NCBI GenBank assembly: GCA_964370045.1
Contig: CAYJGZ010000007.1
Coordinates: 44,658 to 108,657 of the forward strand
Origin: JAAYCI01 sp964370045
GTDB lineage: Bacteria; Bacillota; Clostridia; Oscillospirales; Ruminococcaceae
Length of the DNA: 64,000 bases
Direction: 5' to 3'
The position numbers and the translations under genes are program-made. The stretch's first letter is position 1, and each line of letters starts with the position of its first letter. Shown here in pieces: positions 35,334 through 44,537 of this stretch. The notes under the pieces are model-generated. The model ran no database searches. It had not been told where the DNA came from and saw only the letters and a program-made list of their open reading frames with translations.

Positions 35334-36800
35334 CTAAAACTGCTGATAAATAAAGGCGGACTGCCCAAATGCCCCTGCCAAAAGCAGCAGAAGAATAAGC
35401 GCATAGTAAAGCGGCCATCGGGCAAACCACCGCAGGGTGCGCACCCATTCGGCGATGGTGCCCTGCTGTTTTAGGGCGGTGCGCTCCACAAGCATCACAA
35501 ACAGTGCGCTAAGCGGCAAAACCGCAAGAGCCACACCCGAAAAGCTAATGCCCGAAAGCGGCACTAAAAGCCCCTGCCCTGTGCCCCAGCCCAAAGTGAG
35601 CTGTGTGAAAAAGTCAGATGGGGGCACATCGTACAGCGCAAACACAAAGGGAACAAGCGCCACCGAAAAAATGAGGTACAGCCAAATGCGCTGAAATACC
35701 CCACGCACGGTGGGTATGCGGTAGAGGGGCAGGTGCGCTATCAGCCTTTCCTTGGGGGAGCGCAGCAGTGTTGCCAGTGAGACAAAAAGCCCGATTGAAA
35801 GCAGGCAGATGATATACCAAAAGCCCTCGCCGCCGCCACTGCCGTGCCACAGCGCCGATACCGCAAACACTGCCATTATGTTTATAACATGGCGAAAGCG
35901 GCGCACACGGCCGCCGCCCAGCGGAAAGTAGACGTAATCCCTCAAAAATTCGGTGAGCGAGATGTGCCAGCGCCGCCAAAAGGCGGTGTAGGTCTTTGCG
36001 GCAAAGGGACGGTTAAAGTTTTCTTTAAGCGTAAAGCCGAGCATCCTTGCCGCACCGATGGCGATGTCGCAGCTGCCCGAAAAGTCCATGTACAGCTGAT
36101 ACGCAAACAGCAAAATTCCCAGCAGCAAAACAGGGCCTGCCTGCCCTGTGGTGTCCGAAAAAATATCGGAGGTGACTACGGCTATATTGTCCGCAATAAC
36201 GAGCTTTTTCACCAGCCCCCACAACATGCGAAACAGCCCGCCCGACACAAAATCCCAGCAAAAAGGCTGTGGCATTTTGTACTGCGGCAGTAGATGCCCC
36301 GCCCTGCCTATCGGCCCTGTGATGATGGCGGGGAAAAAGGAGACAAAAAGCGCATAGCGCAGTATGTTGCGCTCGGCGGATATTTTCCCCCTGTAAACGT
36401 CGAGCGTGTAGCCTGCCGCTTGCAGCGTGTAGTAGCCCATGCCCAGCGGAAGAATAAGGCTGAAAGCGTCCGAAAGGCCTGTGAGCGCAAAGAACGTGTC
36501 GGTGTACTTAAAAAAGGCGAGCATACCCACACTGCTAAGCAGTGACAGCACAAGCAGGAGCACACGCATTCGGCGTGCACTGCTTTTTTGCAGAGCCAGC
36601 GCACAAAAATAGCTTATGAGTGTAGCGGAGGCCAAAAGGCACAGCGCAGGCAGGTTTTGGGCAAAGCCGCTCGGGCTGTACAGGTAAAACGCATAGCTTG
36701 CGACAAGCAAAAACACATACCTAAAGCGGCGAGGTATGACGTAGGAAAGTGCGCACACTGCGCCCAAAAACAGAACAAACAACCCCGATGTCAAGGACAC
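35334..36800 (-). CDS. MBOAT-family membrane O-acyltransferase
   Basis: 488 residues with about eleven membrane helices. The family core is visible: LPLGMGYYTLQAAGYTLDVYRG, FFPAIITGPIGRA, YQLYMDFSGSCDIAIGAARMLGF, NFNRPFAAKTYTAFWRRWHISLTEFLRDYVYFPLGGGR, and the catalytic His in ALWHGSGGGEGF. Members (DltB, AlgI, PatA) move acyl groups across the membrane. The GTG start at 36800 has GGAGG ten bases upstream. It precedes its SGNH partner. Confidence 0.92.
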   Translation of the reverse strand: MSLTSGLFVLFLGAVCALSYVIPRRFRYVFLLVASYAFYLYSPSGFAQNLPALCLLASATLISYFCALALQKSSARRMRVLLLVLSLLSSVGMLAFFKYTDTFFALTGLSDAFSLILPLGMGYYTLQAAGYTLDVYRGKISAERNILRYALFVSFFPAIITGPIGRAGHLLPQYKMPQPFCWDFVSGGLFRMLWGLVKKLVIADNIAVVTSDIFSDTTGQAGPVLLLGILLFAYQLYMDFSGSCDIAIGAARMLGFTLKENFNRPFAAKTYTAFWRRWHISLTEFLRDYVYFPLGGGRVRRFRHVINIMAVFAVSALWHGSGGGEGFWYIICLLSIGLFVSLATLLRSPKERLIAHLPLYRIPTVRGVFQRIWLYLIFSVALVPFVFALYDVPPSDFFTQLTLGWGTGQGLLVPLSGISFSGVALAVLPLSALFVMLVERTALKQQGTIAEWVRTLRWFARWPLYYALILLLLLAGAFGQSAFIYQQF

Positions 36801-36887
36801 TTGCGGTACACCTCCCTGCGTGATGCAATGGTTTAATTATATAATTTTATCATTTGTGCCGAAAAATCTCAAGTGGCAGGGGTTTAT

Positions 36888-36913
36888 CGGACAACCGCAA
36901 GGCTCGCCCCTAC
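36888..36913 (+). repeat. 26-bp direct repeat, copy 2
   Basis: Identical to 35237-35262. It sits just before a GC-rich terminator hairpin. Confidence 0.8.
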
Positions 36914-36917
36914 GCCG

Positions 36918-36964
36918 CAAAAACAAGCCCCCTGCCCTCGGCTTTGCCGATGACAGGGGGCTTA
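36918..36964 (-). terminator. nifJ terminator
   Basis: AAGCCCCCTG/CAGGGGGCTT stem followed on the minus strand by a T-rich run, 55 bp after the nifJ stop. Confidence 0.8.
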
Positions 36965-37019
36965 AGCTAAGGGACTGCGCCCTAAGCTATATTACTTGCG
37001 TTTGTGCTTAAGTGTAAAC

Positions 37020-40000
37020 TTATGCGTTTGCAGAGGGCTCGTACAGTGCCTTCAGGCGCACAAGGTACTCGTAGCGGTCCTTGCTGGTGTCCACAGCCTC
37101 GTCAAACAGCTCTGCCGCACGCTCGGGGAAGGCACGCTCCAGCCTTGTGTAGCGGGTCTCGCTCTTGATAAAGTCGAGGTAGCTTGCGGTGGGGGCTTTG
37201 GAGTCCATGGTGAAGGGGTTTTTGCCCTCCTGCTTTTTGCGGGGGTCAAAGCGGAAGTTGAACCAGTAGCCTGCGTCCACAGCCTTCTTCATCTCGCTCT
37301 GGCAGTTAATCATGCCGCCCTTGATGCCGTGCATCTCACACGGAGCGTAGCCGATGATGAGGGAGGGGCCGGGATAGCTCTCCGCCTCGATGATAGCGTC
37401 GATGGTCTGCTTTTGGGAAGCGCCCATTGCGATTTGCGCAACGTACACATAGCCGTAAGCCATAGCCATCTCCGCAAGGCTCTTCTTGCCGATGGTCTTG
37501 CCGGCGGCGGCGAACTGCGCCACCTGGCCAATCTGGCTTGCCTTGGAGGCCTGGCCGCCCGTGTTGGAGTAAACCTCTGTGTCAAACACAAATACGTTTA
37601 CGTCGTCGCCCGAGGCGAGCACGTGGTCAAGGCCGCCGTAGCCGATGTCGTATGCCCAGCCGTCGCCACCGAAAATCCACACGCTCTTCTTGCGCAGGAA
37701 CTCCTTGTGGGCGAGGATGTTATCGCACAGCTCGCACGCAGGGCAGCCGCACTTCTCGTTGCCCTCTTCCAGCGCCGCAATGTATGCGTCGGTGGCCTCG
37801 GCATTTGCCTTGCCGTCGTTAAAGCTGTCCATCCATGCCTGTGCGGTGCTCTTGATTTCCGCCGTAGCGTAGTCGATAGCAACAAGCTCCTTTGTCAGGC
37901 GCTCAAGGCGAGCACGCAGTGCCCTTTGGCCAAGGTACAGGCCGTAGCCGTTTTCTGCGTTGTCCTCAAACAGGCTGTTTACCCATGTGGGGCCGTGGCC
38001 TCTTTCGTTGGTGGTGTAGGGGCTGGTAGCGGCAGGGCCACCCCAGATAGAGGAACAACCTGTTGCGTTGGAAATGTACATACGGTCGCCAAACAGCTGT
38101 GTAACAAGGCGGGCATATGCGGTTTCCGCACAGCCTGCGCAGCTGCCCGAGAACTCAAGCAGGGGCTTGTTGAACTGGCTGCCCTTTACGGAAGTTTCAG
38201 CCATCATGCCCGGCTTTTTGGATACGTTCTCCACAGCCCAGTTGAACACTTCCTGCTGCTCCAGCTGTGTTTCTTGGCCCTTCATCACAAGTGCCTTGCC
38301 GGGGGCGGGGCACACCTGTGCGCAAACGCCACAGCCCATGCAGTCGAGGGGGGAGATTGCCTGTGTGAACTTGTAAGCCTCTGCGCCCTTGCCCTTCATG
38401 TCTGCGCAACGCATAGCCTTGGGTGCGTTTGCCACGTCCGCATCATCCAGCGCGAAGGGACGAATGGTAGCATGGGGGCAAACATAGGAGCACTGGTTAC
38501 ACTGAATGCACTTTGTGCTGTCCCACTCGGGAACATCCACCGCAACGCCACGCTTTTCGTAGGCGGAAGCACCCTGCTGGAATGTGCCGTCGGCGTGCTG
38601 CACAAAAGCAGACACGGGGATGGAGTCGCCATCGTTGAGGTTTACGGGGTTCATGATGTTTTCCACCTGCGCAATAACCTCTGCACGGCCCTCAAGGCTC
38701 GGCTTTGCGGCGGTGTTTGTGGCGTCCTTCCAATCGGCGGGAACATCCACTTTTACAAGTGCGTCTGTGCCTGCTTCGATAGCCTTGTAGTTCGCCTCCA
38801 CAACAGCGTCGCCCTTGGAGGAGTAGCTCTTGTATGCGGCTTCCTTCATGTACTTCACAGCCTCGTCAATGGCGATAACGCCGGCGAGCTTGAAGAATGC
38901 GCTTTGCAGGATGGTGTTTGTGCGCTTGCCCATGCCGATTTCACGTGCTTTATCAATAGCGTTGCACAGGTAAACTTCCACGTTGTTGTTTGCGATGTAC
39001 TTTTTGCTCTCCGCAGGCAGGTGCTCATTCAGCTCTTCAGCTGTCCATTGTGCGTTGATGAGGAACTTGCCGCCCGGCTTTACGTCCTGCACCATCTTAA
39101 AGCCCTTTATGATGTAGGAGGGGTTGTGGCAGGCAACAAAGTCCGCCTTGTTTATGTAGTAGGGGGCTTTGATGGCCTTATCGCCAAAGCGCAGGTGGGA
39201 TACAGTAACGCCGCCTGTCTTTTTGGAGTCGTACTGGAAGTAAGCCTGTACGTACTTGTCGGTGTGGTCGCCGATGATTTTGATGGAGTTTTTGTTTGCG
39301 CCCACAGTGCCGTCGCCGCCAAGACCCCAGAACTTGCAGGAGATGGTGCCCTTGGGTGTGGTGTCGGCGCAGTCGCTGCGCTCGGGCAGGGAAAGGTGTG
39401 TCACATCGTCCACGATGCCCACGGTGAAGCCGTTTTTGGGTGTGTCCGACTCCATGTTCTCAAACACTGCAAACACGCTGGAGGGTGTGGTGTCCTTGCT
39501 GGACAGGCCGTAGCGGCCGCCCACGATGGTGGCGCTGGTCTTGCCGGCAAGCGCTGTGACAACGTCCATGTACAAAGGCTCGCCCAGTGCGCCCGGCTCC
39601 TTTGTGCGGTCAAGCACGGTGATTTTCTTTGCGGTGGCGGGAATAGCCTTTACAAAGTGGTCCACGCTGAAAGGACGGTACAGGCGTACCTTTACGACGC
39701 CAACTTTTTCGCCTGCGGCCACGAGGTAGTCGATAACCTCCTCCGCCACGTCGCAAAAGCTACCCATACATACTATTACACGCTCTGCATCGGGTGCGCC
39801 GTAGTAGTTGAACAGGCCATAGTCTGTGCCGATTTTTGCGTTGACCTGGTTCATGTAGTCTTCCACAATGGCGGGCACTGCATCGTAGAACTTGTTGGAG
39901 GCCTCACGGTTTTGGAAGAAGGTGTCGCCGTTTTGGTGGCTACCACGCATGGTGGGGTGCTCGGGGTTGAGCGCGCGTGCACGGAAAGCGGCAAGTGCAT

Positions 40001-40592
40001 CCTTGTCAATCATGCTGCCAAGGTCCTTGAAGTCCCATGCCTCAATCTTCTGCACTTCGTGCGAGGTGCGGAAGCCGTCGAAGAAGTTAATGAAGGGCAC
40101 ACGGCTCTTCAGCGCCGCAAGGTGCGCTACGGGCGTAAGGTCCATAACTTCCTGCGGGTTGGACTCTGCCAGCATGGCGTAGCCCGTCTGACGGCATGCG
40201 TACACGTCGCCGTGGTCGCCAAAGATGGACAGCGCATGGCTTGCCACCGTACGTGCGGACACGTGGATAACCGACGGCAAAAGCTCGCCCGCCATCTTGT
40301 ACATGTTTGGAATCATAAGCAGAAGGCCTTGCGACGCGGTGTAGGTGGTGGTGAGTGCGCCTGCGTTCAGCGAGCCGTGCACAGCGCCGGCGGCGCCGCC
40401 CTCACTTTGAAGCTCGATAACGCTCACGGTGTCTCCGAAGGTGTTTTTAAGGCCGGATGCGCTCCATGTGTCGGTAATTTCCGCCATGGGGGAAGATGGT
40501 GTGATGGGGTAAATGGCAGCCACCTCGGTGAATGCGTAGCTGGCATGAGCCGCCGCGGTGTTGCCGTCCATCGTTTTTTTGGTTCTTGGCAT
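37020..40592 (-). CDS. nifJ: Pyruvate:ferredoxin (flavodoxin) oxidoreductase
   Basis: 1190 residues, the full length of the one-chain enzyme. Domains in order: pyrimidine-binding domain (IYPITPSSPMAE), transketolase C-like domain II, the gamma domain (GLGGDGTVGANKNSIKIIG), an inserted 2[4Fe-4S] ferredoxin (CIQCNQCSYVCP and CMGCGVCAQVCP), and the TPP-binding domain (SGSCAGCAETAY, GGDGWAYDIGYGGLDHVLASGDDVNVFVFDTEVYSNTGGQ). It converts pyruvate and CoA to acetyl-CoA, CO2 and reduced ferredoxin, central to anaerobic energy metabolism. GCAGGAGG precedes the ATG. The gene contains no TTA, CTA or TCA codon, a sign of strong translational selection. Confidence 0.97.
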   Translation of the reverse strand: MPRTKKTMDGNTAAAHASYAFTEVAAIYPITPSSPMAEITDTWSASGLKNTFGDTVSVIELQSEGGAAGAVHGSLNAGALTTTYTASQGLLLMIPNMYKMAGELLPSVIHVSARTVASHALSIFGDHGDVYACRQTGYAMLAESNPQEVMDLTPVAHLAALKSRVPFINFFDGFRTSHEVQKIEAWDFKDLGSMIDKDALAAFRARALNPEHPTMRGSHQNGDTFFQNREASNKFYDAVPAIVEDYMNQVNAKIGTDYGLFNYYGAPDAERVIVCMGSFCDVAEEVIDYLVAAGEKVGVVKVRLYRPFSVDHFVKAIPATAKKITVLDRTKEPGALGEPLYMDVVTALAGKTSATIVGGRYGLSSKDTTPSSVFAVFENMESDTPKNGFTVGIVDDVTHLSLPERSDCADTTPKGTISCKFWGLGGDGTVGANKNSIKIIGDHTDKYVQAYFQYDSKKTGGVTVSHLRFGDKAIKAPYYINKADFVACHNPSYIIKGFKMVQDVKPGGKFLINAQWTAEELNEHLPAESKKYIANNNVEVYLCNAIDKAREIGMGKRTNTILQSAFFKLAGVIAIDEAVKYMKEAAYKSYSSKGDAVVEANYKAIEAGTDALVKVDVPADWKDATNTAAKPSLEGRAEVIAQVENIMNPVNLNDGDSIPVSAFVQHADGTFQQGASAYEKRGVAVDVPEWDSTKCIQCNQCSYVCPHATIRPFALDDADVANAPKAMRCADMKGKGAEAYKFTQAISPLDCMGCGVCAQVCPAPGKALVMKGQETQLEQQEVFNWAVENVSKKPGMMAETSVKGSQFNKPLLEFSGSCAGCAETAYARLVTQLFGDRMYISNATGCSSIWGGPAATSPYTTNERGHGPTWVNSLFEDNAENGYGLYLGQRALRARLERLTKELVAIDYATAEIKSTAQAWMDSFNDGKANAEATDAYIAALEEGNEKCGCPACELCDNILAHKEFLRKKSVWIFGGDGWAYDIGYGGLDHVLASGDDVNVFVFDTEVYSNTGGQASKASQIGQVAQFAAAGKTIGKKSLAEMAMAYGYVYVAQIAMGASQKQTIDAIIEAESYPGPSLIIGYAPCEMHGIKGGMINCQSEMKKAVDAGYWFNFRFDPRKKQEGKNPFTMDSKAPTASYLDFIKSETRYTRLERAFPERAAELFDEAVDTSKDRYEYLVRLKALYEPSANA

Positions 40593-40986
40593 TTACATGA
40601 CCTCCTGCGTTTATTATGCCGCCCTTAGCGCCTGTCTATATAGGTGGTGAAAGAGCGGTGGTTTTACCTTATAAATAGCTGTTTGACAAAATGCAGACAA
40701 ACATATGAAACGTGCGCCACATAAGGACGCTATACGCTACATAATATAGTAACACCACAGCAGTTCAAGTGCAAGGATAAAATCGTAAAATTGTATGTAC
40801 AAATAACTATAAATAAGAATGTGCGTGATTTGGCTTTTTTTTGTTAAGGCAGCAGGATGAAAATTAAGCGTAAAAAGCACCAGAATTCGCCGCTGAAAAT
40901 CAGGCGGTGGACAAAGTGGTGCTTGGTGCATTATTATTAAGGCAAGATAATGCTAACCAAGAACAGAAAGGTAAGGGTGCAAAGCT
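40593..40986. other. Divergent intergenic region nifJ / NUDIX
   Basis: 394 bp, AT-rich. Besides the possible nifJ promoter, no gene, RNA or repeat was recognised. Confidence 0.5.
40672..40700 (-). promoter_or_regulatory. Possible nifJ promoter
   Basis: On the minus strand TTGTCT (40695-40700) and TATTTA (40672-40677) with a 17-bp spacer, about 80 bp before the start codon. The match to consensus is moderate. Confidence 0.4.
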
Positions 40987-41538
40987 ATGCCTCACATAGA
41001 GAAAACCATCGAGAGCGAGGAAATATTTGAGGGGCGTGTGTTTCGCATCACGGTGGACAAATCCCGCCTTGAAAACGGCGCAGTGCACACCCGTGAGGTG
41101 GTGCACCACATAGGCGGTGCGGGCGTTTTGGCGCTAAGCCGCGAGGGCGAGGTGGCCATGGTGCGGCAGTATCGCTACGGCGCAGGGTGCGAGACGGTAG
41201 AGATACCCGCAGGCAAGTTAGAGCCGGGCGAGGCACCCATTGCCACCGCAAGGCGGGAGCTTATGGAGGAGGCAGGCCTGCACGCAGACAAAATAGAGCC
41301 GTTTGGCAGCATACTGCCCACCTGCGCATACTGCACCGAGGTGATACATCTTTTCGTAGCCACACAGCTCACACAGGGGCAAAAACGCCCCGACGAGGAT
41401 GAGTTTGTGGATTTGTTTTGGCTGCCGCTGACGCAGGCGGTGCAGTGGGTGATGGATGGGCGCATCACCGACGCAAAGACATCGGTGGCACTGCTAAAGG
41501 CGGACAAGCTTGTACAGGCAGGCGAGCTGAAATATTGA
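40987..41538 (+). CDS. NUDIX hydrolase, ADP-ribose pyrophosphatase type
   Basis: 183 residues. The Nudix box is GKLEPGEAPIATARRELMEEAGL, preceded by the VVHHIGGAGVLAL, VRQYRYGAGCETVEIPAG block of the ADP-ribose pyrophosphatase (NudF/YqkG) group. It likely cleaves ADP-ribose to AMP and ribose 5-phosphate. AAGGTAAGGG lies upstream of the ATG. It is followed after 228 bp by MYG1 on the same strand. Confidence 0.9.
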   Translation: MPHIEKTIESEEIFEGRVFRITVDKSRLENGAVHTREVVHHIGGAGVLALSREGEVAMVRQYRYGAGCETVEIPAGKLEPGEAPIATARRELMEEAGLHADKIEPFGSILPTCAYCTEVIHLFVATQLTQGQKRPDEDEFVDLFWLPLTQAVQWVMDGRITDAKTSVALLKADKLVQAGELKY

Positions 41539-41766
41539 GCGAAAGCAGTGGCAACGGCGAAAATACGGCAGTAATAGCATAATAGCATGCTTAAAAAGGC
41601 GATGAAATTGTTTTTTATATCAAAAATGTGTAGTCGCAAAGAAATATGCGCAGCAAAAACATTGTAAAAATTTTTGTTACACATATATATTGTGAAAACA
41701 GCACTTTTAACGCCGAAATCGGCGCAAAACCCAATTTGCTTAAAGCAGGATGAAACGGAGAGGCTT

Positions 41767-42747
41767 ATGGATTTTTTCAACCCTAAAAACACCCAAAGGG
41801 ATAACAATATAGCGAATGTTCCGGCGCTTGCGTTCACACATGCGGGCCGCTTTCATGCGGACGATGTGTTTTGTGCGGCGCTTTTGCGCATGTTGCGTGG
41901 GGATATTCGCATATACAGGGGCTTTACTATTCCCAAAAACTTTTCGGGCATTGTGTTCGACATAGGCGAGGGAAAGTATGACCATCACCAAAAGAACAGC
42001 GAGCGCCGCCCAAACGGCGTGGCGTATGCGTCTTTCGGCCTGCTTTGGAGGGAGTACGGGCAGGTATTTTTGAGCGAAAAGCAGGCGGCATATTTTGACG
42101 AAAAGTTCATACAGCCGCTGGATATAGACGACAACACGGGCACAGGGCACGTGCTGGCGGTGCTTTTGGGCAGCTACAACCCCGTGTGGGACGAGGAGCG
42201 AGACTCGGACGAGGCATTTTTTGAGGCGGTGGCGGTGGCGCAGAGCCTTTTGTACAATAGGCTGAGGAGCATCGCCGCAGTGGAGCGTGGCCAAGACGAG
42301 GTGAAAAAAGCGCTAACAGAGATGAAAAACGGCGTAGTTGTGCTGAAAAAATACGTTCCGTGGAAGCCTGTGCTCATCCCCTCGGAGGCGGCGTTTGCGG
42401 TGTTTCCATCCCCACGGGGCGGCTTTAGCGTGCAGTGTGTGCCGAGGGACTACGCAGGCAAAACGGGCAACAAAATACCCATGCCGCCCGAGTGGCACGC
42501 CGCCCCCGCCGCAGAGCTTCAACGCATTACGGGCGTTGTGGATGTGACGTTTTGCCATGCGTCCGGCTTTATGTGCACGGTGGGCAGCATGGAGGGTGCG
42601 CTAAAGCTGGCACAGCTTGCCACGCAGTACGCCGAGGAGCAAAAGCAAAAGCGCAAGGAGGAAAAGCAGGCACGCAGGGCAGAGCACCTGCAGAGGATGC
42701 AGGCCGACGAAAACGCCGCACAGCAGGGCGAGGATAGCACGGTATGA
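41767..42747 (+). CDS. MYG1-family (UPF0160) metal-dependent protein
   Basis: About 326 residues. FTHAGRFHADDVFCAALLRML carries the His and Asp residues of the DHH-like metal site, followed by GIVFDIGEGKYDHHQ and RPNGVAYASFGLLWREYG. FSVQCVPRD and VTFCHASGFMCTV are in the C-terminal part. Eukaryotic MYG1 is a 3'-5' RNA exonuclease; the bacterial role is unproven. A charged Lys/Glu/Gln-rich C-terminal tail is unusual. The start at 41767 follows CGGAGAGG. Its stop overlaps the next start (TATGATG), so the two are coupled. Confidence 0.87.
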   Translation: MDFFNPKNTQRDNNIANVPALAFTHAGRFHADDVFCAALLRMLRGDIRIYRGFTIPKNFSGIVFDIGEGKYDHHQKNSERRPNGVAYASFGLLWREYGQVFLSEKQAAYFDEKFIQPLDIDDNTGTGHVLAVLLGSYNPVWDEERDSDEAFFEAVAVAQSLLYNRLRSIAAVERGQDEVKKALTEMKNGVVVLKKYVPWKPVLIPSEAAFAVFPSPRGGFSVQCVPRDYAGKTGNKIPMPPEWHAAPAAELQRITGVVDVTFCHASGFMCTVGSMEGALKLAQLATQYAEEQKQKRKEEKQARRAEHLQRMQADENAAQQGEDSTV

Positions 42748-44282
42748 TGTGGGCATACCTTGTGCGCTGTGCGGATGGCAGCCTGTACGCAGGGTGGACG
42801 ACCGAGCCACAAAAACGCATAGACACGCATAATTCCGGCAAAGGCGCAAAGTACACACGTGCACGCCTGCCGGTGCGGCTGGCATATGCGCAGGGCTACG
42901 AAACACGCAGTGAGGCAATGACGCAGGAGGCAAAGCTAAAGCGCATGAGCAAGGCACAAAAGGAGGCGCTGGTGGCACAGTGGGAAAAGGAAAATGCACA
43001 AGGCTACGAGCAATGTGCTGACACGCAAAAGCAAAAAACCGCCGAGGATGCGCCCAAAACAGAGGAAGTGAGCGAGCGCCTGCGGACGGAAATATCCGCC
43101 GCACTGCAGGAGAATCCGCACAAAATAGTGTTCAGCCTGCCAAGGGGCGAGCGCTTTCGCAGGGCGCATATTGTGCGTGTGGGCGAGGGCTGGCAGATGG
43201 AGCGCCTCAGCGAAAAGCAGGCGTTTCACCAGAACTTTGCGCAGGGGGAGTTGCTTGCGCAGGCGGTGCGCCTGATGGAGGATTTTTCACAGCTCACCGC
43301 TTTTTCTGCTCAAAAAGAAACACGCATAAAGCTAAGCAAAAAGGGGAAAGTACTGCGCAGTAGCAGTGCCGTAAAGGGCGCAAAAGAGCCAAAGGCGAGC
43401 GGTGATAGCGCAGTAAAAAGAGAAACAGCCCCACACGACAGAACAAAGCGAGCGCCGCTTGAGCAGGGCGTGCCCGTGCCTGCGCTGATAGACATGGGCA
43501 TACTTGCGAAAGACGGCAGACCCATAGCCGCAAAGCGGGATAAACTGCGGCAGGTGAACCGATTTTTGGAGCTGATAGAGGATGCGCTAAAGGACACACT
43601 GCCCGAAATAAAAAAGGGGCAGGGGGAGGACTTTGCGCTTAACATCGTGGATTTCGGCTGTGGAAAAAGCGCACTCACCTTTGTTTTGTACCACTACCTG
43701 AACGAGGTGAGGGGCACGCCTGTGCACATGACTGGGCTGGACCTCAAAAGTGATGTGGTGGCGAACTGCAACGCCGCCGCAGAGCGATACGGCTACAAAA
43801 ATCTGCACTTTCAGACGGGCGACATAGCAGGGCACACGGCGCAAGAGCGGGTGCACATGATGGTGAGCCTGCACGCCTGCGATGTGGCAACGGACTATGC
43901 GCTGGCAAAGGCGGTAAAGTGGGGTGCGCCGCTGATATTTTCGGTGCCCTGCTGTCAGCACGAGCTGAACGCCGCCATGCAAAGCGAGGAGCTGGCGATT
44001 TTAACACGATACGGTGTGGTAAAGGAGCGCACCGCCGCCCTCATGACGGATGCGATAAGGGCAAACCTATTGATGGCGTGCGGCTACAAGGCACAGCTTG
44101 TGGAGTTTGTCGGCTTTGAGCACACGCCCAAAAACATAATGATACGCGCGGTCAAAACCTCCCACAGCATAAGCACAAAGCGTCGTGCACTAAGCGAGGT
44201 GCTACGGCTGATGCAGGCGTTTGGTGTACAGCCGACGCTGTACAAGCTGCTGTCGCAGGAGGGAGTGCTAAGCGGAATTTAG
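42744..44282 (+). CDS. GIY-YIG nuclease / SAM-dependent methyltransferase fusion
   Basis: 512 residues. Residues 1-~80 are a UPF0213/YhbQ-type GIY-YIG domain (AYLVRCADGSLYAGWT, NSGKGAKYTRARLPVRLAYAQGYETRSEAMTQEAKLK). A charged linker follows (about 95-115), then the N-terminal domain of a clostridial methyltransferase (RTEISAALQENPHKIVFSLPRGERFRRAHI...EKQAFHQNF, about 115-165), a Lys/Arg-rich stretch, and the Rossmann methyltransferase fold (about 290-480; VDFGCGKSALTFVLYHYL, MTGLDLKSDVVANCN, VSLHACDVATDYAL, FSVPCCQHELN). The frame is continuous with no internal start signal, so the fusion appears real. The combination is unusual: nuclease-type and methylation activity in one chain, translationally coupled to MYG1. 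The substrate is presumably a nucleic acid. Confidence 0.83.
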   Translation: MMWAYLVRCADGSLYAGWTTEPQKRIDTHNSGKGAKYTRARLPVRLAYAQGYETRSEAMTQEAKLKRMSKAQKEALVAQWEKENAQGYEQCADTQKQKTAEDAPKTEEVSERLRTEISAALQENPHKIVFSLPRGERFRRAHIVRVGEGWQMERLSEKQAFHQNFAQGELLAQAVRLMEDFSQLTAFSAQKETRIKLSKKGKVLRSSSAVKGAKEPKASGDSAVKRETAPHDRTKRAPLEQGVPVPALIDMGILAKDGRPIAAKRDKLRQVNRFLELIEDALKDTLPEIKKGQGEDFALNIVDFGCGKSALTFVLYHYLNEVRGTPVHMTGLDLKSDVVANCNAAAERYGYKNLHFQTGDIAGHTAQERVHMMVSLHACDVATDYALAKAVKWGAPLIFSVPCCQHELNAAMQSEELAILTRYGVVKERTAALMTDAIRANLLMACGYKAQLVEFVGFEHTPKNIMIRAVKTSHSISTKRRALSEVLRLMQAFGVQPTLYKLLSQEGVLSGI

Positions 44283-44284
44283 CG

Positions 44285-44335
44285 GTGTGTGGGTAAACGT
44301 AGTGATTTGTTTTTTTGCTGTATCCTCTCCCCCTC
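44285..44335. repeat. Fragment of intergenic repeat family B
   Basis: GTGGGTAAACGTAGTGATTTG, then TTTTTTTGCTGTATCC, matches the left half of the family; the hairpin core is degraded and the right half is missing. Confidence 0.45.
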
Positions 44336-44382
44336 GCCTGCGGCGCAGGGCGGCAAAAGCGGATAAACTGTGCAGAAAAAGC

Positions 44383-44420
44383 AAACTCCCCTTTGAGAAG
44401 CTTCAAAGAGGAGTTTATTT
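44383..44420. terminator. Bidirectional terminator
   Basis: AAACTCC..CTTTGA/TCAAAG..GGAGTTT stem with T-runs on both strands, between the convergent fusion gene and MATE gene. Confidence 0.8.
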
Positions 44421-44537
44421 TTTGTGAAAATATTGAGGTGATTTTTGCAAAATAAAAGGTTAAAACATAAAACAATATGCTAAAATTGTTGCTTTGTGTG
44501 GGCTTTGCACACAACAAGAACAATATGCAAAAACTGC

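Noticed and set aside
36996..40628. A 1210-codon open frame on the plus strand opposite nifJ
   Set aside because: It is aligned codon for codon with nifJ and stays open only because nifJ avoids TTA, CTA and TCA. The encoded sequence has no recognisable domain.
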